64,000 nt of DNA, from assembly GCF_900324465.2 (NCBI RefSeq), contig NC_046627.1, positions 7,965,610-8,029,609 on the forward strand, given 5' to 3'. The translations under genes were made by a program, and so were the position numbers. Positions 48,509-60,661 of this stretch are shown in pieces (position 1 is the stretch's first letter; the number at the start of each line of letters is the position of its first letter). The notes beneath the pieces are model-generated. The model worked only from the letters and a program-made list of their open reading frames with translations. It was not told the DNA's origin and ran no database searches. This stretch comes from Anabas testudineus. Lineage: Eukaryota; Chordata; Actinopteri; Anabantiformes; Anabantidae.

Positions 48509-48605
48509 AGCACTACAAGTCTTCATATGGTTCAGAGTGCTGCAGATTTTAATTTGAACTAAATCCAGAAGGTTCAGACACATTACACCAGTCGTATCTT
48601 CCCTT
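48345..48605. repeat. Inverted copy of 40,885-41,110
   Basis: Reverse-complement match to the B/C junction, interrupted by a (TTG)n tract at about 48,472-48,509. Confidence 0.75.
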
Positions 48606-49009
48606 TATTGGATCTCTGTTCATTTCAGATCAGACTTTAAGCTGCTTCTTTCTGTGGTCAGGAAGTGTTTTCAGATGACAACTACAGCTAATGTGATCAG
48701 GGAGACAGGTAGGAGGGTACTTGTTGTGTCATTAAGGAAGTAGACAGTGAGACAAGGAGACTTGGTGGAATGAGGAAGTTCAGGTGTGTATATACAAAGA
48801 AACAGGTTATTTAAGAAGAAGTAGGACACTGAGAGGACTGAAGAGAGTAGACAGGAGTACAGGGAGATACAGTGTAAGGTAAAGGTAGAGTTGGCTAAGG
48901 ACAAACAATATGACATAGGTATATGAGGACTTATACGAGGTTGGACACTAAGGAGGAAGACGTGGATTTGTACAGGTTGGTGAGGCAAAGATAGGGGAGG
49001 TGGAGGAGT
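48606..49009. other. Intergenic, nothing recognised
   Basis: A 105-codon minus-strand frame at 48,988-48,671 shows no domain and looks random. Confidence 0.4.
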
Positions 49010-50013
49010 AAAAGTGGACTATCTTGTTAATAGTACTGCAGCCTTACTCGGAACAATACTCGATACTGTTTCTCCTCTTTAAAAGAAGCTAATGAATCAG
49101 GGGAAGTTAGCTCCATGGTACAATTCACAAATCCGTTGGGAGGTGGCTTTCCAACAAATTAGATGAATATTGCCTAGCCTGGAAAGAAAGCTTAATAATA
49201 TATAAAAAGTCCACCGTAAAGCTAGAACCTCATATTCCTCCTCATTAATAGAGGAAAATAAGAACAACTCCAGATTTCTTTTCAGCACTGTAGCCAGGCT
49301 GACAAAGAGTCATAGCTCTGTTGAGCCTAGTATTCCCTCAACTCTCAGCAGCAATGATTTGAATTTCTCTACAAATAAAATCATAACTATTAGAGAAAAG
49401 ATTGATCAGATCCTCTCTGCATTCTGCATAGATGGTGTCATTTGTACAACAACTCTAGATTCATTTGTAAGACCACGCTCATACTCAGACTGCTTCCTCC
49501 CCGTAGATCATTCTGAATTAATTTCAGTAATTAATTCCTCTAAACATCAACATTTCTCTTAGATCCCATCCCGACTAGACTCCTCAAAGATGTCTTACCT
49601 TGGATCAGCACGTCCATATTAGATCAGATCAATCTATCTTTACGAACAGGCTACGTACCACAGGCTTTTAAGGTTGCTGTAGTCAAACCCCTACCCCTAA
49701 AACTAATACCGATATCCAATCTACCCTTTATCTCTAAAATTCTTGAAAAGTATCAGACAATGGGCTACTTTCTATAGTCGTTTCTATAGTTCTATTTGAC
49801 ACTATAGATCACAACATTTTATTACACAGACTGGAACATGTCATTGGGATCAAATGAACAGCACTAGAGTGGTTTAAATCATATCTATCAGATAGATTCC
49901 AGTTTGTGTTAATGATGAGTCTTTCATGCCCAGCAAAGTCAGCTATGACTTCTGTTGTGATTTGGCTCTATATCAATAATATTTATTTGAATTGAATTGA
50001 ATTGAATTGAATA
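49010..50013 (+). mobile_element. L2-like LINE relic with (GAATT)n tail
   Basis: Translation pieces FFSTNKIITIREKI-like near 49,360-49,400, ISNLPFISKILEKY near 49,715-49,755, and FDTIDHNILLHRLEHV near 49,795-49,845 are typical of L2 reverse transcriptase. The middle is deleted and the copy ends in GAATT repeats at about 49,988-50,013. Dead, 5'-truncated. Confidence 0.75.
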
Positions 50014-50195
50014 TCGGCTAATAAATGCTGAGGTTAGAGCTGCCAGGCAGGAGGTCTAGAGGAAGACCAAAGAGTAGATTCATAGATGTAGTGAGAGAGA
50101 AGTTAGAAGAGGATGCTGAGAATAGGGTTAAATAAAGGCAGATGATTCACTGTGGCGACCCCCGAAAGGGAAACAGCCAAAAGGCAAGAAAGAAA
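50014..50195 (+). mobile_element. Second LINE 3' end fragment
   Basis: Translation resembles RPRKSRFIDVVREKLEEDAE and a C-terminal CGDPRKGKQPKGK stretch common at the end of some non-LTR ORFs. Clade not resolved. Confidence 0.45.
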
Positions 50196-51764
50196 TAAAA
50201 ATAAATATAAATTACACATTTCATCACAAAGAAACCTCAGCGTCCGGTGTGTGTTTCACTAATGGTTTAAATCCTTTTTGATTTCTCTCTATGGAAATTG
50301 AAAATAGAAAAAATATGGAAAATGACAGAGTTTATACATAAAGTTAAAAGGTATTTGTTTTGTAAGAGTTGATTTTTTTTTTTATCACATTCAATTGACT
50401 GAAATCCTTTCTAAATCCTTATTTTTCAGTTTTTAACAAAAATAATACTTCTCAGTAATCCCTCTGTGAAGTGTGCAGTGTTGGTTCATTCATGCACAGT
50501 TTGGTCTTAAGCATCTGGCTGGTAATGTGCTAGCTCCCAAAGAAGGACTGCAGAGCTCAACAAGAACAGTGCATTCTGGTTGTTAAGAAGCTGTTATAGT
50601 ACAAACAGCAGGAGGTTCTCACATTCATATTTATGACAAGATACAGTTTCTTTAAAGAAGAAGATCACAGGACAATATTTCCTGAGTTTGTGAACTGTCT
50701 CCAAACTTTTAGGAGATGTAGTGATGCAACAAGTTTTCAGTTAGAGTTATGTTTGATATATCACAGATATGAGCTGAAAAAAAGGAAAATCAAATCTAAA
50801 CCCACACATGATACTGTGATACGTAGATGAGGATTCATCAAAATAGCCAGGGATTGTTGTGGTCGACAACCTGTCGCTCTGTCAGAGTGACTGTGAAAAC
50901 AAACCAGACCAAACTGTGACTTATTTATTTTCAGTCACACTTTCTGTCATTAGAGTGGGGACAGCAACCATGCTCCTCGAGGACCACTGTCCTGCCTGTT
51001 TTTTCAAACTGTACCTGGATCAGGTGTGTTCACTCAAGCAGAAAACTGGAAAACGTTTGATTTTATTTGCGTTGGTATCACCCACCTCCTCAGCATTTCA
51101 GTCAATGAGTTTCCCACCCCTGCAGTCTCAGCTCTGTTTTCATGTTTACTCTCCTTTTTATTTATTTGCGAGCTTGACTATCTTGTTCAGTCTTTAGAGT
51201 TCTTCATCTTTTAAATAATGAAGCGCTGAATGTTTTCACCTGCTCCCTTTATAAGCAGAACCTCTCCCACAGTCAGATCAACAGACTGTCTGTTCAGGTT
51301 CACTGTGGTGACTTTGTTTGTCTGCACACGAAGAGGATCACAGGAAACTCTAACCTCATTTCAGAGCTTAATCTGTTCTGTTGCTCCATGTACAACACAA
51401 CTATACAACAACCACATGTATCATCTAGTAATGTTTCAGTAAAGCTATAGTTCCTCTTTCTCTGCCTGTTGTTACTAACAAACATGACATTACACATAAA
51501 TGTCTGAAACTAATTGTAATCTACAGCAGAAAAGTTGTGTCTTACCTAATTAGTCCAGGTCATAGTGATGAGTGCTGCAGCTTCATGTTCATATTTAGGA
51601 GGTCTGGCAGATCTGCGACTTCGAAGAGGTATGACACAATCCTGGAAAAGGTGAATTCCAGACAATCAATCGTTGTTTTGATATTGTTGTAAACAATACA
51701 AATTTACAGATCAACAAACGTAACTGGGAAAAGGAGGAAAACAAGATTAGAAATAAAACATTTG
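50196..51764. other. Intergenic, little recognised
   Basis: AT-rich. About 50,960-51,050 (CTCGAGGACCACTGTCCTGC) resembles a dispersed fish DNA-transposon end, unconfirmed. No gene seen. Confidence 0.35.
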
Positions 51765-52309
51765 TGTCACCGTTTCGGCCTGGCACCAGGCCAGGCTGGG
51801 ATTTCCCTCAGTTCTAACACCTCACTTTCCCTCTGGACTCCACCCACCAGCCCCTTCTCTTTCTCTGCTCACAGCAATCAGCTGAACATTGGACTCACCT
51901 GCGTCCCCTTCTCCCTACAAAACTCTCCTCTGCCCTTTTCCCTCTCTCAGATCGTTGTCAGTTCCCAACCTGTTTCCAGTCTGTGTTCCATGCCTGTTGC
52001 TCAACCCTGCCTGCTCCTGCTAGTCCTCCTCGGCCCTGTCTATTTCCCCCCTCTGGACCTTGGACTGTGTTACCTGTTTTTCCCGTGATCGTTTTCCTGC
52101 CCTTGTGCAGTGGTTTTGATTTGTACTTTGGTTTCTTGTTTTGTTACTTTGTTCCATGCCGCTTTGGTAGTTTTACGTTGTCACTTTGTACTCTTGTTTT
52201 CCTGCCTGTTTTTGTAGTGTAGGTTGAAACCCCCCTTAGTTTGTAGTTTTCTCCAATAAATCCAGTTTTCAGTTCATTCCTGCCTCGCCCCCCTCCTTAA
52301 ATTGTGACA
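51765..52309 (+). mobile_element. Solo LTR (family X, copy 2)
   Basis: 545 bp, TGTCA to TGACA, with AATAAA near 52,255. Flanks ATTTG and ATTGG are a 5-bp duplication with one difference. Clearly related to 31,080-31,598. No internal part. Confidence 0.75.
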
Positions 52310-52562
52310 ATTGGACTTGTGTTTGACTGTGTCATTTCTTGGTGAGTGTATATGAATGTTGTCCTGTGCGCTGTAGAAACCGGAGGATGTCGTTCAGATA
52401 TATTTAATTAAACTGGGTGTAATACAGATGACAGGAAATAAGGAAAGTGAGCAGAGGAACCACATGAATCGATCCACAGATGTGATAACAGTTTACAGTC
52501 TGTGTGTTAACCAGCAGAACGTCTTGTGCTAAGTGTTTTCCAGTGAGGAGGATCTGGTTCCA
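52310..52562. other. Downstream of the ZP gene
   Basis: Short stretch, probably 3' UTR of the minus-strand ZP gene. Confidence 0.35.
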
Positions 52563-54291
52563 TCAGTGTACATGTGTGATGTGTTTGGCTGCGATGTGTA
52601 CCGGGACACAGTTGTTGTTCTGTTTGACACACAGCTGGACTTTGCAGTGCAGGTAGACGTCACCAGAGTGTCCAGAGAACTGGAACATGTTGAAAGAGAA
52701 GTAGTTGGATGTTCCCAGTCCATTTCCCTGCACTCGCACAGTCTGGTCAGCGGGATTTGGACAGCTGCTCACAAATAGAGAAACAAACATCACATCAGGA
52801 CAGATGTTGTTTTCTGGAGTCAAACATCTAATTAATGAATCTCTTGGATCATCAATGAGCAGCTGACACCTCTGTGTGTGTCTCACCTGTTCTTGATCAG
52901 GTCGTATCTCAGAGTACTATAGGGTGATGGTTCATTGGTTGCCCAGCAGGAGTCAGTCACCACAGCAATGACCCTGCCATCCAGACCATCAGTTTTTATC
53001 TCCACCCAGATCCTCTGGTCCAGCAGGACTTCAGTGCTGGAGTCCACAGCTTTCCTTCGAGCAGCATCAGTGTAGGACTTCATGGTCAGAGTGTAATCCC
53101 AAGGTCCAGATATGATGTTCTGGATCACAGAGCTGCAGAATAAACACACAACACACACAGCACACACTTGAGTTTTACATTTACTACAAGCTTCACAACA
53201 TACAGTAATTTAAACAAACATCTGTCACACACCTGTCTTTAATTCTGAATGACACGCTCTTGATGTCTGGTTGAATATAGAAGCAGGAGAAGTCGATGTA
53301 GACCTGGTTTTTGCGAGAAATGACCTCAGAGGAGCTGCTCTGCTTCATGATGGTGTTCTCATAGATTATTTGACTGTTGTTGGCCTGTAGAACCACAGGG
53401 ATTCAAATCACTGCTCAAGATCCTCACAAGTTTAAACTATTTAACAAACTTTAGTCTTAAAATACGACTCCTGTGTGGCTCAGATAGACAACATAGAGGT
53501 CCAACAGTACTAGAAAAGAAGAAGTTTAGAGCCAAGTCTGAACTCACAAAGATCTCAAGCTATAGAATATCGGAAAAGATCAGTAAAGAGGTGGAGGAGA
53601 GAACCCACCTTGACCACAGCCCCACAGGTGTTGGTGCTGTTGAAGCTGAAGGTCACCATGTGGGTCAGCTCGTCCATCTGACCTCACGAGACAACCGACC
53701 AGAGTAAGTGAAGCAGAGTTCTTGCTGCAGACACAAGTGAGTCAAACATGAGCTCTTTGTGTCACAGCTGTCGTACCCAAAGCGCCCGTTGAACTGTACT
53801 TGTCGGCAAACAGGGCTCGACAGAAGCAGCGAGTTCCACCGTCTGTGTTGTCACCACAGAACTCATGAGCACTGCAGATCCTGTCCTGACAGAAGGCCTG
53901 AGGGGGGGCTGAGAGAGACAAACAAGGAGAAATAATGTTTAATATACAGAAGTTACTGTACATGGCTCAGTACTTAGTTCTTACTGTGTCTGTTCATGTC
54001 CTGTCTTGTCTTTAAAACCTTGTTATCTTACAACATTTATTGTGTTTCTCTGAGAACATCACAGAGTGAAAGTGAAGGTCTTACAGCAGCCGATCGTTGA
54101 CCACCAGTCCTCCACTTGTGTTGTTGTTTAGCAGGCTGCAGGCTCTGGCGTAGGCCTCCAGGAACTGACAGTCGAGTCCGTCCACTGCAGAATATTTGCA
54201 CAAAGTGTCGGTGCAGGCGGTGATGTAGGGCTGTGGGTCAATGAGGTTGTTACAGGCGGTGAAGGTCGCCTCCTTCAGGAGGTTACAGCTG
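52563..54291 (-). pseudogene. C8-EGF-ZP domain gene, 3' part, apparently decayed
   Basis: Six minus-strand exons fit in phase: 54,291-54,085 (C8 domain, CNLLKEATFTACNNLIDPQP), 53,908-53,777 (EGF-like, SAHEFCGDNTDGGTRCFC), 53,682-53,609 (DELTHMVTFSFNSTNTCG), 53,384-53,233, 53,132-52,887 and 52,767-52,563 (ZP domain through CKVQLCVK). Such proteins (uromodulin, GP2 and tectorin types) are secreted or membrane-anchored and polymerise through the ZP domain. The C8 exon reads into a wrong frame before its VEDWWSTIGC end; only that end frame gives the phase required by the EGF exon, so one base seems lost. The usual exon between EGF and ZP, the N-terminal vWD region and the post-ZP cleavage/anchor region are not found. 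Upstream exons beyond 54,300 were not seen. Hence a 3' fragment, probably a pseudogene. Confidence 0.7.
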
Positions 54292-54902
54292 CTCCACAGA
54301 GGTAAGGAGACAAGTAAAGAAAAGAAAGCATCTGACTGGGAACAAACCCTAAAATTCTAAATAAGTAGGTCTATTATCTCATCACTCTCACTGAGTTTTA
54401 TCTTGTGTGGGGAAAAAAATATTTTGTTTTAATTTATAAAATAACAATTTTATACAATTGCCTTTTTTTATGACCTGATAGTTGATGCACAACATCAACT
54501 ATCAGGTCAGTGATAGTCTTATGTTTGTTGTGTTGTGGACAGTGATGCACAACACAACAAACATAAGACAGTATATGCTCCCATAAGAGCCATAGCTGTT
54601 TATAAAATTCACTTCCACCTTTGCAAGAGATTTAAACAGCTGTTTGTCGAGATCACAATTCACTAAATACACTATAGGATAAAAATAAAACCTACTCAAT
54701 GTGCAAAACGACTCAGAGGTTCCAGTGGTAAAATTAAGGCTGGGCAGACTTCCTGTGAGCAAAAGCTGCAGATCAAACAATTTAAAATTTGATCTAAATT
54801 CGGGCTGAATCTGTGCAGAGTCTGTCCAGCTCAACCTGTGTTGGAGTCAGATTGCTGAGTCTTGTAGTTTGGCTGCACCTACTGAATGACCAGCCTCCAT
54901 AA
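54292..54902. other. Intergenic with two hairpins
   Basis: No coding sequence recognised upstream of the ZP remnant. Two adjacent inverted repeats lie at 54,471-54,509 and 54,516-54,569. Confidence 0.5.
54471..54569. repeat. Two adjacent perfect hairpins
   Basis: Arms 54,471-54,487/54,493-54,509 (17 bp, 5-nt loop) and 54,516-54,536/54,549-54,569 (21 bp, 12-nt loop) pair without mismatch. GATGCACAAC occurs in both loops. Confidence 0.9.
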
Positions 54903-55143
54903 ATGAATGGTAAATGTTCTGCACTTATATAGCACTTTTCTACCTAACTGGTACTCAAAGTGCTTTACACTGCTTCTCATTCACACACACACCAATGGCA
55001 GAGCTGCTATGCAGCTGATCTGACTCACCGGGGGCAAGTATCTTGCCCAAGGACAGTTTCGCATGTGACGTTGCAGCCGGGAATCGAACCACCACCTATG
55101 ATTGGAAGACAGTTACTCTACCTATTGAGCCACAACCACCCCA
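54903..55143 (-). mobile_element. tRNA-derived SINE
   Basis: Minus strand: a tRNA-like head from about 55,143 with box A TGGCTCAATAGG and box B GGTTCGATTCC, then a body and a GCTATATAAGTGCAG-type tail down to about 54,903. A dispersed fish SINE; family not named. Confidence 0.75.
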
Positions 55144-55817
55144 AAGAAGCCACAATGGTGAGAATTAAACATCTACAAAAATAATATGATCCAATCCAAT
55201 AAAAAAATTATCACAATATCAGTAACAATACAGATTCTATATGAGTTTTACTTTAACAATTATTTTTGTTACAGCATAGTGACACAGAGAAAACATCAAA
55301 GAGTCAGAACTGAGCTTGAATGATGTTGTCTGTATGAACAATTTCTAGTCCAAGACATGGACTGGTAATAGTTGAGAACTTGAAGTAAATTATTATTATT
55401 TTTGATTGTTTTGTTGTTGGATTGTAAAAAAAGATTTTCATTAAAAAGAAATTTGAAAGACTACAGATAGAGATTTAATAAGTTATTTAATTTATTTAAA
55501 TAAGAAGCGAATACCACTGATGTGTTTTATTTCAAATGTAATTTCTCATTTGTTTATAATATTAAGCTTTGCTTGCTCCAGATTTCATGTTTACTCAAAA
55601 CTAAAGTTTTGAGTTGAGTTGATATGGGAAGATATGGACAATTGCAGTAAATTTTTCAATATTTAGTATTTTTAGTTTGGCCCACAACTTCGTCCCAGGT
55701 GATGAAGTGTTTCCACCTGCTGCTTCACACAACTCTCAGCAGGAAATCTACCAGGAATTAATGACTAAATAGTAAAATGTTTTACTCTGAAAATTAATAA
55801 AAACAAAATTCAAAGCA
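55144..55817. other. Intergenic, nothing recognised
   Basis: AT-rich, no feature supported. Confidence 0.4.
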
Positions 55818-57174
55818 CAAATGTTGGACTTTCTAAATTAATCTAAATGTATACAGCAAACATGTTTAATGTTCTGTGAGTGTAGTTTTGTTTTTTAACA
55901 GACTAAAATAAATAACATACAAATATGTTAATTTAATGTTTCTCTGTTTACTTTTACTCACAAAAATATCAGATCTTCCTCACACATACAGTATCAGAAA
56001 CATGTTGTTTTCCTTTAAGCCATTTGATTTAATTCTTAAAACATAGGTTACATGTATTATTAGTCCCTTTAGGATAAATACATTATGTATCCTGATGAGG
56101 TATTTTAGTTTGTCTACGTTGTGTTGTTTGGTAATGAAACAAACACCTCTCAGGACCGTCTTTGAACAACTTACAACGTCTCTCCACTGATTGTATGTGC
56201 ATTTTTGAATTTATTTTAAAATGCTTCTGTTTGTTTTTAAATCTTTACACGGTCTTGCCCCCACTTATCTTGCTGAGCTACTTATTCCCTATGGTTAAGC
56301 TGACCTAAGACCCCTTTCCGGTCTCTCAGGTCAGCTGACCAGCTTCTCCTGACAGTATCGAAGTCAAGGCGGAAACCTAGAGGGGACAGAGCTTTTGCTG
56401 TTGCAGCATCCAAATTATGGAATGACATTAGGCAGGAACCTTCATTGTCCATTTTTAAAACTTACTTGAAGACCCACTTTTATTCCCTGGCTTTTAATTC
56501 AACATGAAGACTCTGTGTTTGTTCCTTTGTTTCTATTCTTCATTCCGTCATTTTATTTACTATTCATTGTCTTCATTGCTTGTTTTTTCTCTTGACTAGT
56601 TGTGTACAGCACTTTGGTCAGCCAAGGCTGTTTTAAATAAAGGCTTTATAAATAAAGTTGAGTTGAGTTGATGAATGTAAAACGATACATAGACTAAATT
56701 TTTATTAATGCTCTGTTTAGACTGTCAGGGCTCAAACATCTGTGCAGATGTTATTTTATCGTCTAATATCAGACTAACATCAACTTTTATAAATGTAAAA
56801 GAATGTGACAGTGAAAACTCGACTAATTAATATAAAACATTTCACAGTAAATAAAAGAGGAAACGTTTCTATAAAACTTCCTGTCTTTGAGCCAATTCCT
56901 GAACCAATCAGATCGTAGATCAGGTGAGAGCCAGGTGTTTCCCATCATGCCCTGCGAACCGAATATACGGAACCGGAAAACGGCCCCAAAATAAAAGTCT
57001 CTATTAAATAAGTCGGCTTTTACTATAACGTAGAATGTCCTGTTCACATCAAACTACATCACTACTACATCTCCACGTATGTATATGGTTTTGTGAACTG
57101 TATCTAAAAATTTTATTTTGGTGGATTTCTTTTTATTTTATATTTATTTATTTTATTTTATTAACGGATTTCTC
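55818..57174. repeat. 5' flank of zinc-finger unit D
   Basis: Direct counterpart of 33,826-34,744, interrupted by a LINE tail at about 56,190-56,672. Confidence 0.7.
56190..56672 (+). mobile_element. L2-type LINE 3' end with (GTTGA)n tail
   Basis: Translation of 56,215-56,290 gives LLLFVFKSLHGLAPTYLAEL-like sequence, then a LWND and SLSIFKTYLKTHFYSLAF-like end, typical of L2 LINEs. The tail has repeated GTTGA near 56,658-56,671. Absent from unit B, so inserted after B and D separated. Confidence 0.75.
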
Positions 57175-57231
57175 TCCCGATGATGTCACTTCCTGTGGAT
57201 ACTTCCTGTTTTCCTCCGTCTCTGAGTTGAG
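57175..57231 (+). promoter_or_regulatory. Promoter/non-coding exon 1 of gene D
   Basis: Two ACTTCCTG motifs near 57,187-57,208, then exon 1 ending GAGTTGAG at 57,231 before GTGAGT. Confidence 0.6.
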
Positions 57232-58431
57232 GTGAGTCCATGCGGGTTCTCCCGTTTTTACGTCGTTAAAACGTAGTTAAAAGTACTAAATGATAGTTTT
57301 AAACTTATATTTCTAAGAAACTAAACTGAGTTATTTCCGTTTTAGCAACAATCGTGGGTTTTACGTGTTTTTGTTGGACTGTACAGCTCTTTAAAGAAAC
57401 CAAAGTTTCCACGCTTCCTTTCATAACAGTGTAACCGTGTCTTTGTTTTCACTGTTAATGTTTAACTTTATTTTATGAAGACATATATTTACTACTGAAA
57501 ACCAAGAAAAATGTTTCTTCCAGGTTGTTTTGATTATGTTCAAATGAATCAATTCATCAATTGTCTTGAAAATGGGTTCATTCATTCAAAGATTTGTGGT
57601 AAAAGCAGCGTCTTTATAAAGATGTGATGAGTGTAACTAGAGTTTCTGTGAATAATGTTCATACATGTTTGTAAAGATTAGTGGATTATTAGTCAGTAGT
57701 TGTTGGTAAAAGGTGTTCTTGGTGAAACATGTTGTGTATTATTTAGAGTGGCTATATACTGTAGTGCTAATACACATCAAGGAACCTGTTGAATGTGTGT
57801 CTGACTTCACCTGATCTTACTTTGGTGTTGAAAAAGACACGGGACCAATGACTTTTGAAGCACTGACTGCTTCGGTCTCTAGTGTGAATCACTTGACTGG
57901 ATCAAACCAGATTCAACTGGTCTGATCCAGTCTTTTTCCAGATCTTTTCCCACAACAAATCAAGATCAGGTGAAGTCAGACAGACATCACTAGTTGGTTT
58001 CCAGCCTGAAGGGTTTGTTGTTTGTCTCTAACCAACTTTCCTCAGACTGAAGAAGCGACTTCGATGAGTAGTGAAACATTTCAACCTAACAAGAAAGACA
58101 GTACAGTTGTCACGACTCAACTTCCAGATAACTTTACCTGGAGGACTGAAAATCTTCACAGACATATTATTATTTGATATTTTACAGCATGTCCACTGTA
58201 GTGGACAGCAGAACAAATTTACTGTTAGAAAACAGCTACACTTCAAAATCAGAATAGACTGACAAGAAAACAAGAATGTCAATCCATTTTCTAATGAAAC
58301 TTTCTAAATGAAACTGAACATGAACATAACTTAAAGTCTCCAGTCCAGAGGTCCTGGGTAGCACAGGTTTGAATCTGTAACACCACCTTCTCTTCGCTGT
58401 TCTCCTTCTCTTCCTCTTTCTTTTCTTCCTT
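57232..58431 (+). other. Intron 1 of gene D
   Basis: Shared intron with MITE-like element (about 57,799-57,980) and the dispersed repeat (about 58,030-58,150). Confidence 0.55.
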
Positions 58432-59310
58432 CATTAAAGTCTTAGTGACGGTACTTTAGGACGCAGTTTCTCTTCTTTGTTATGCAGAGGAACATCTTGC
58501 AGCTGATGCATGTCATGTATTTTTAGCCGTTGCAACCTTGGTTTCATCAGTCTAGTATCTCTGGTATGTGTCTGGCCCCGTATGTTGTTAATGGTGCTTC
58601 TGGTTGTGGAATACATTTTTTGATGGATGGCTCATACTCTTCGCTCTCTTCACCGTCGTCTACTGTCTTGTTAGTTTTCCTCAGGTTCTAGGTAGTTCAG
58701 CAGCTTATATGCAAGATGAAGTTTGGAGTCCAGGAACTGTTGAGTGTTTTTTTGCTCATCAGTTGTTTGTGGTGGTGTGTGTGACTCTCTCTCTGTGATA
58801 CTGGAGAGAAACTTCCCCAGTTTCTGGACTCATCCTTTGACCTTCAAATGTATTGTTCCCTTGTTAGACTTTAGAGTCCAGAATCCGACCATCTGGAGAC
58901 TCAAGTACAAATACCTTGAAGCTTTAAACTTTTCCTGGTTTCTGGAGGTTAAGGCAGCCTTAGCTTACCCTCCAATGGATGTCTCTCTTTGTCTCCTCTA
59001 TTACTTTCAAGTCATTGACAATTTTCTGTGAGATTCTCAACTTGAAGAACATGTTCTTGTCATTTTCTAGCTTATTATTGGCCCTGTGGTTTTGCTCTCA
59101 AAAAACATTTAGAGTCTGGGGAAGCCAAGGCAGGTCATGTGGATTAACAAGCCGGAAAAGATAATTTCGTCAGTGGTGGTGTTTAGAGAGACATTCCTCA
59201 TCTGTAGCTCTCTCTCATTTGTGGATGTTGCCAAGTCTCTCCTGGACTCCAGTTTCTATAAATGATATGTTCACTATGACAGTCTGGAGGACTGGGTAGG
59301 ACAGGTTTAA
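58432..59310 (-). mobile_element. piggyBac-type relic in intron of D
   Basis: Same insertion as in A-C, opposite to gene D, with the CKMFLCIT end near 58,480 and the SPDG segment near 58,880. Middle deleted. Confidence 0.6.
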
Positions 59311-59843
59311 ATCTATGATTGGAAAAATACAATCAATGAGGAAATGTCTCTGGACATAGCATCTACCCTTCTGTTAAAAAGAAAATCCCACAGTCGTCTG
59401 AAATAACATGAAAGTGACAAAAGTAATAACAAATATAAATTTACAAAAATAATAAAGCAGCATTACTAATCATGTGACTTGCGGCTTTAGAATACAGATA
59501 TAAACACTATACACACTATTTATAGTTGGACACACAAGTCATTTTATTTACATTCGTTTTCTATAATTTGAAATTTGTTGCATATGAAATGGTCCTAGTG
59601 AAAGATGCAGATGTGTTTGCAAAAGTTTTTTACTAACTTATTAATCATCTGAAGGATCATCTGGATCATTACACACAGTGATCCTTATCTGCTGAGTCAG
59701 TGATATTCTGTAGCTGTGGTTTTTGTCTTATCTTGTGTCTTTGTTGGTTCACAGATCACATTCATCTCAGGTGAGGACGAGCATTGTTTTGTCTGACATC
59801 AGGACTGCTTTGTGAAATCTGGTGCCACTGAGAAAGAAGCAGG
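59311..59843 (+). other. Intron and exon 2 5' UTR of gene D
   Basis: Matches the same parts of the other units; acceptor CACAG near 59,756. Confidence 0.5.
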
Positions 59844-60661
59844 ATGAGTTCTCCCCAAAAGGTGAGAATTTAAATCTCTTACATCTCACATACTTTGCAT
59901 TTTTTATTATCTCCATTAACAAAACCTTAAATTTTCTCTCTCTGTCATTCTAGAAACACAGAAACGCAAAGAAACAATGTCAGCACTGTAACAAAGAATT
60001 CTCTTCATCATACAAACTAAAGATTCATGAGAGAGTTCATACTGGAGAGAAACTGCATCAGTGTCAGGAGTGTGGCAGTGGATTCTCATCAACAGGACAG
60101 CTGAAAAGTCACTATCAGAGATTTCACAGTGGAAAGAAACCATACAGCTGTGAGCAGTGTGACAAAGCTTTCGTAACATTAACAGAATTAAAGCTTCATC
60201 AGAGAGTTCACAGTGGAGAGAAACCATACAGCTGTGATCAGTGTGGTAAAGCTTTCTCTCAGTCGTGTTCCCTGAAAAGTCACTTTCGCATTCACACTGG
60301 AGAGAAGCCTTATCACTGTGACGAGTGTGGGAAAGATTTTGCTCTATCAGGAACCCTAAAAATTCATAAACGTATTCACAGTGGAGAGAAACCATACCAG
60401 TGCAGACACTGTGAGAAAACTTTCAATTCTTTACCAAACCGCAACAAACATGAACGAACACATACTGGAGTTAGACCATATAGATGTGAGGAGTGTGGAA
60501 AGAGATTCACTCAGACAGGAGCATTAACAATTCATAGAAACATCCACACTAAAGAAAGAATCTACCCTTGTGAGCAATGTGGGAAGATCTTTATCAGCTC
60601 CTCTTCATTAAGGAATCATGAACAGATTCACAGTGGAGAAAAACCCTATAAGTGCAAATAA
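59844..60661 (+). CDS. C2H2 zinc-finger protein, copy D (intact, 8 fingers)
   Basis: Exon 59,844-59,861 encodes MSSPQK; exon 59,954-60,661 stays open for 235 residues to TAA, total 241. The big exon has no internal ATG and is easily missed. Fingers: CQHCNKEF, QCQECGSGF, SCEQCDKAF, SCDQCGKAF, then one four-finger module [36 protein letters not shown]. All have the C-x2-C/H-x3-5-H pattern. Linkers are TGEKP, SGEKP, TGVRP and HTKERIYP. It ends YKCK-TAA in the start of a ninth finger. No KRAB or other effector domain. Expected to be a nuclear DNA-binding protein. Confidence 0.88.

Noticed and set aside
48671-48988. 105-codon minus-strand frame
   Set aside because: No domain, odd composition and no splice or promoter context.
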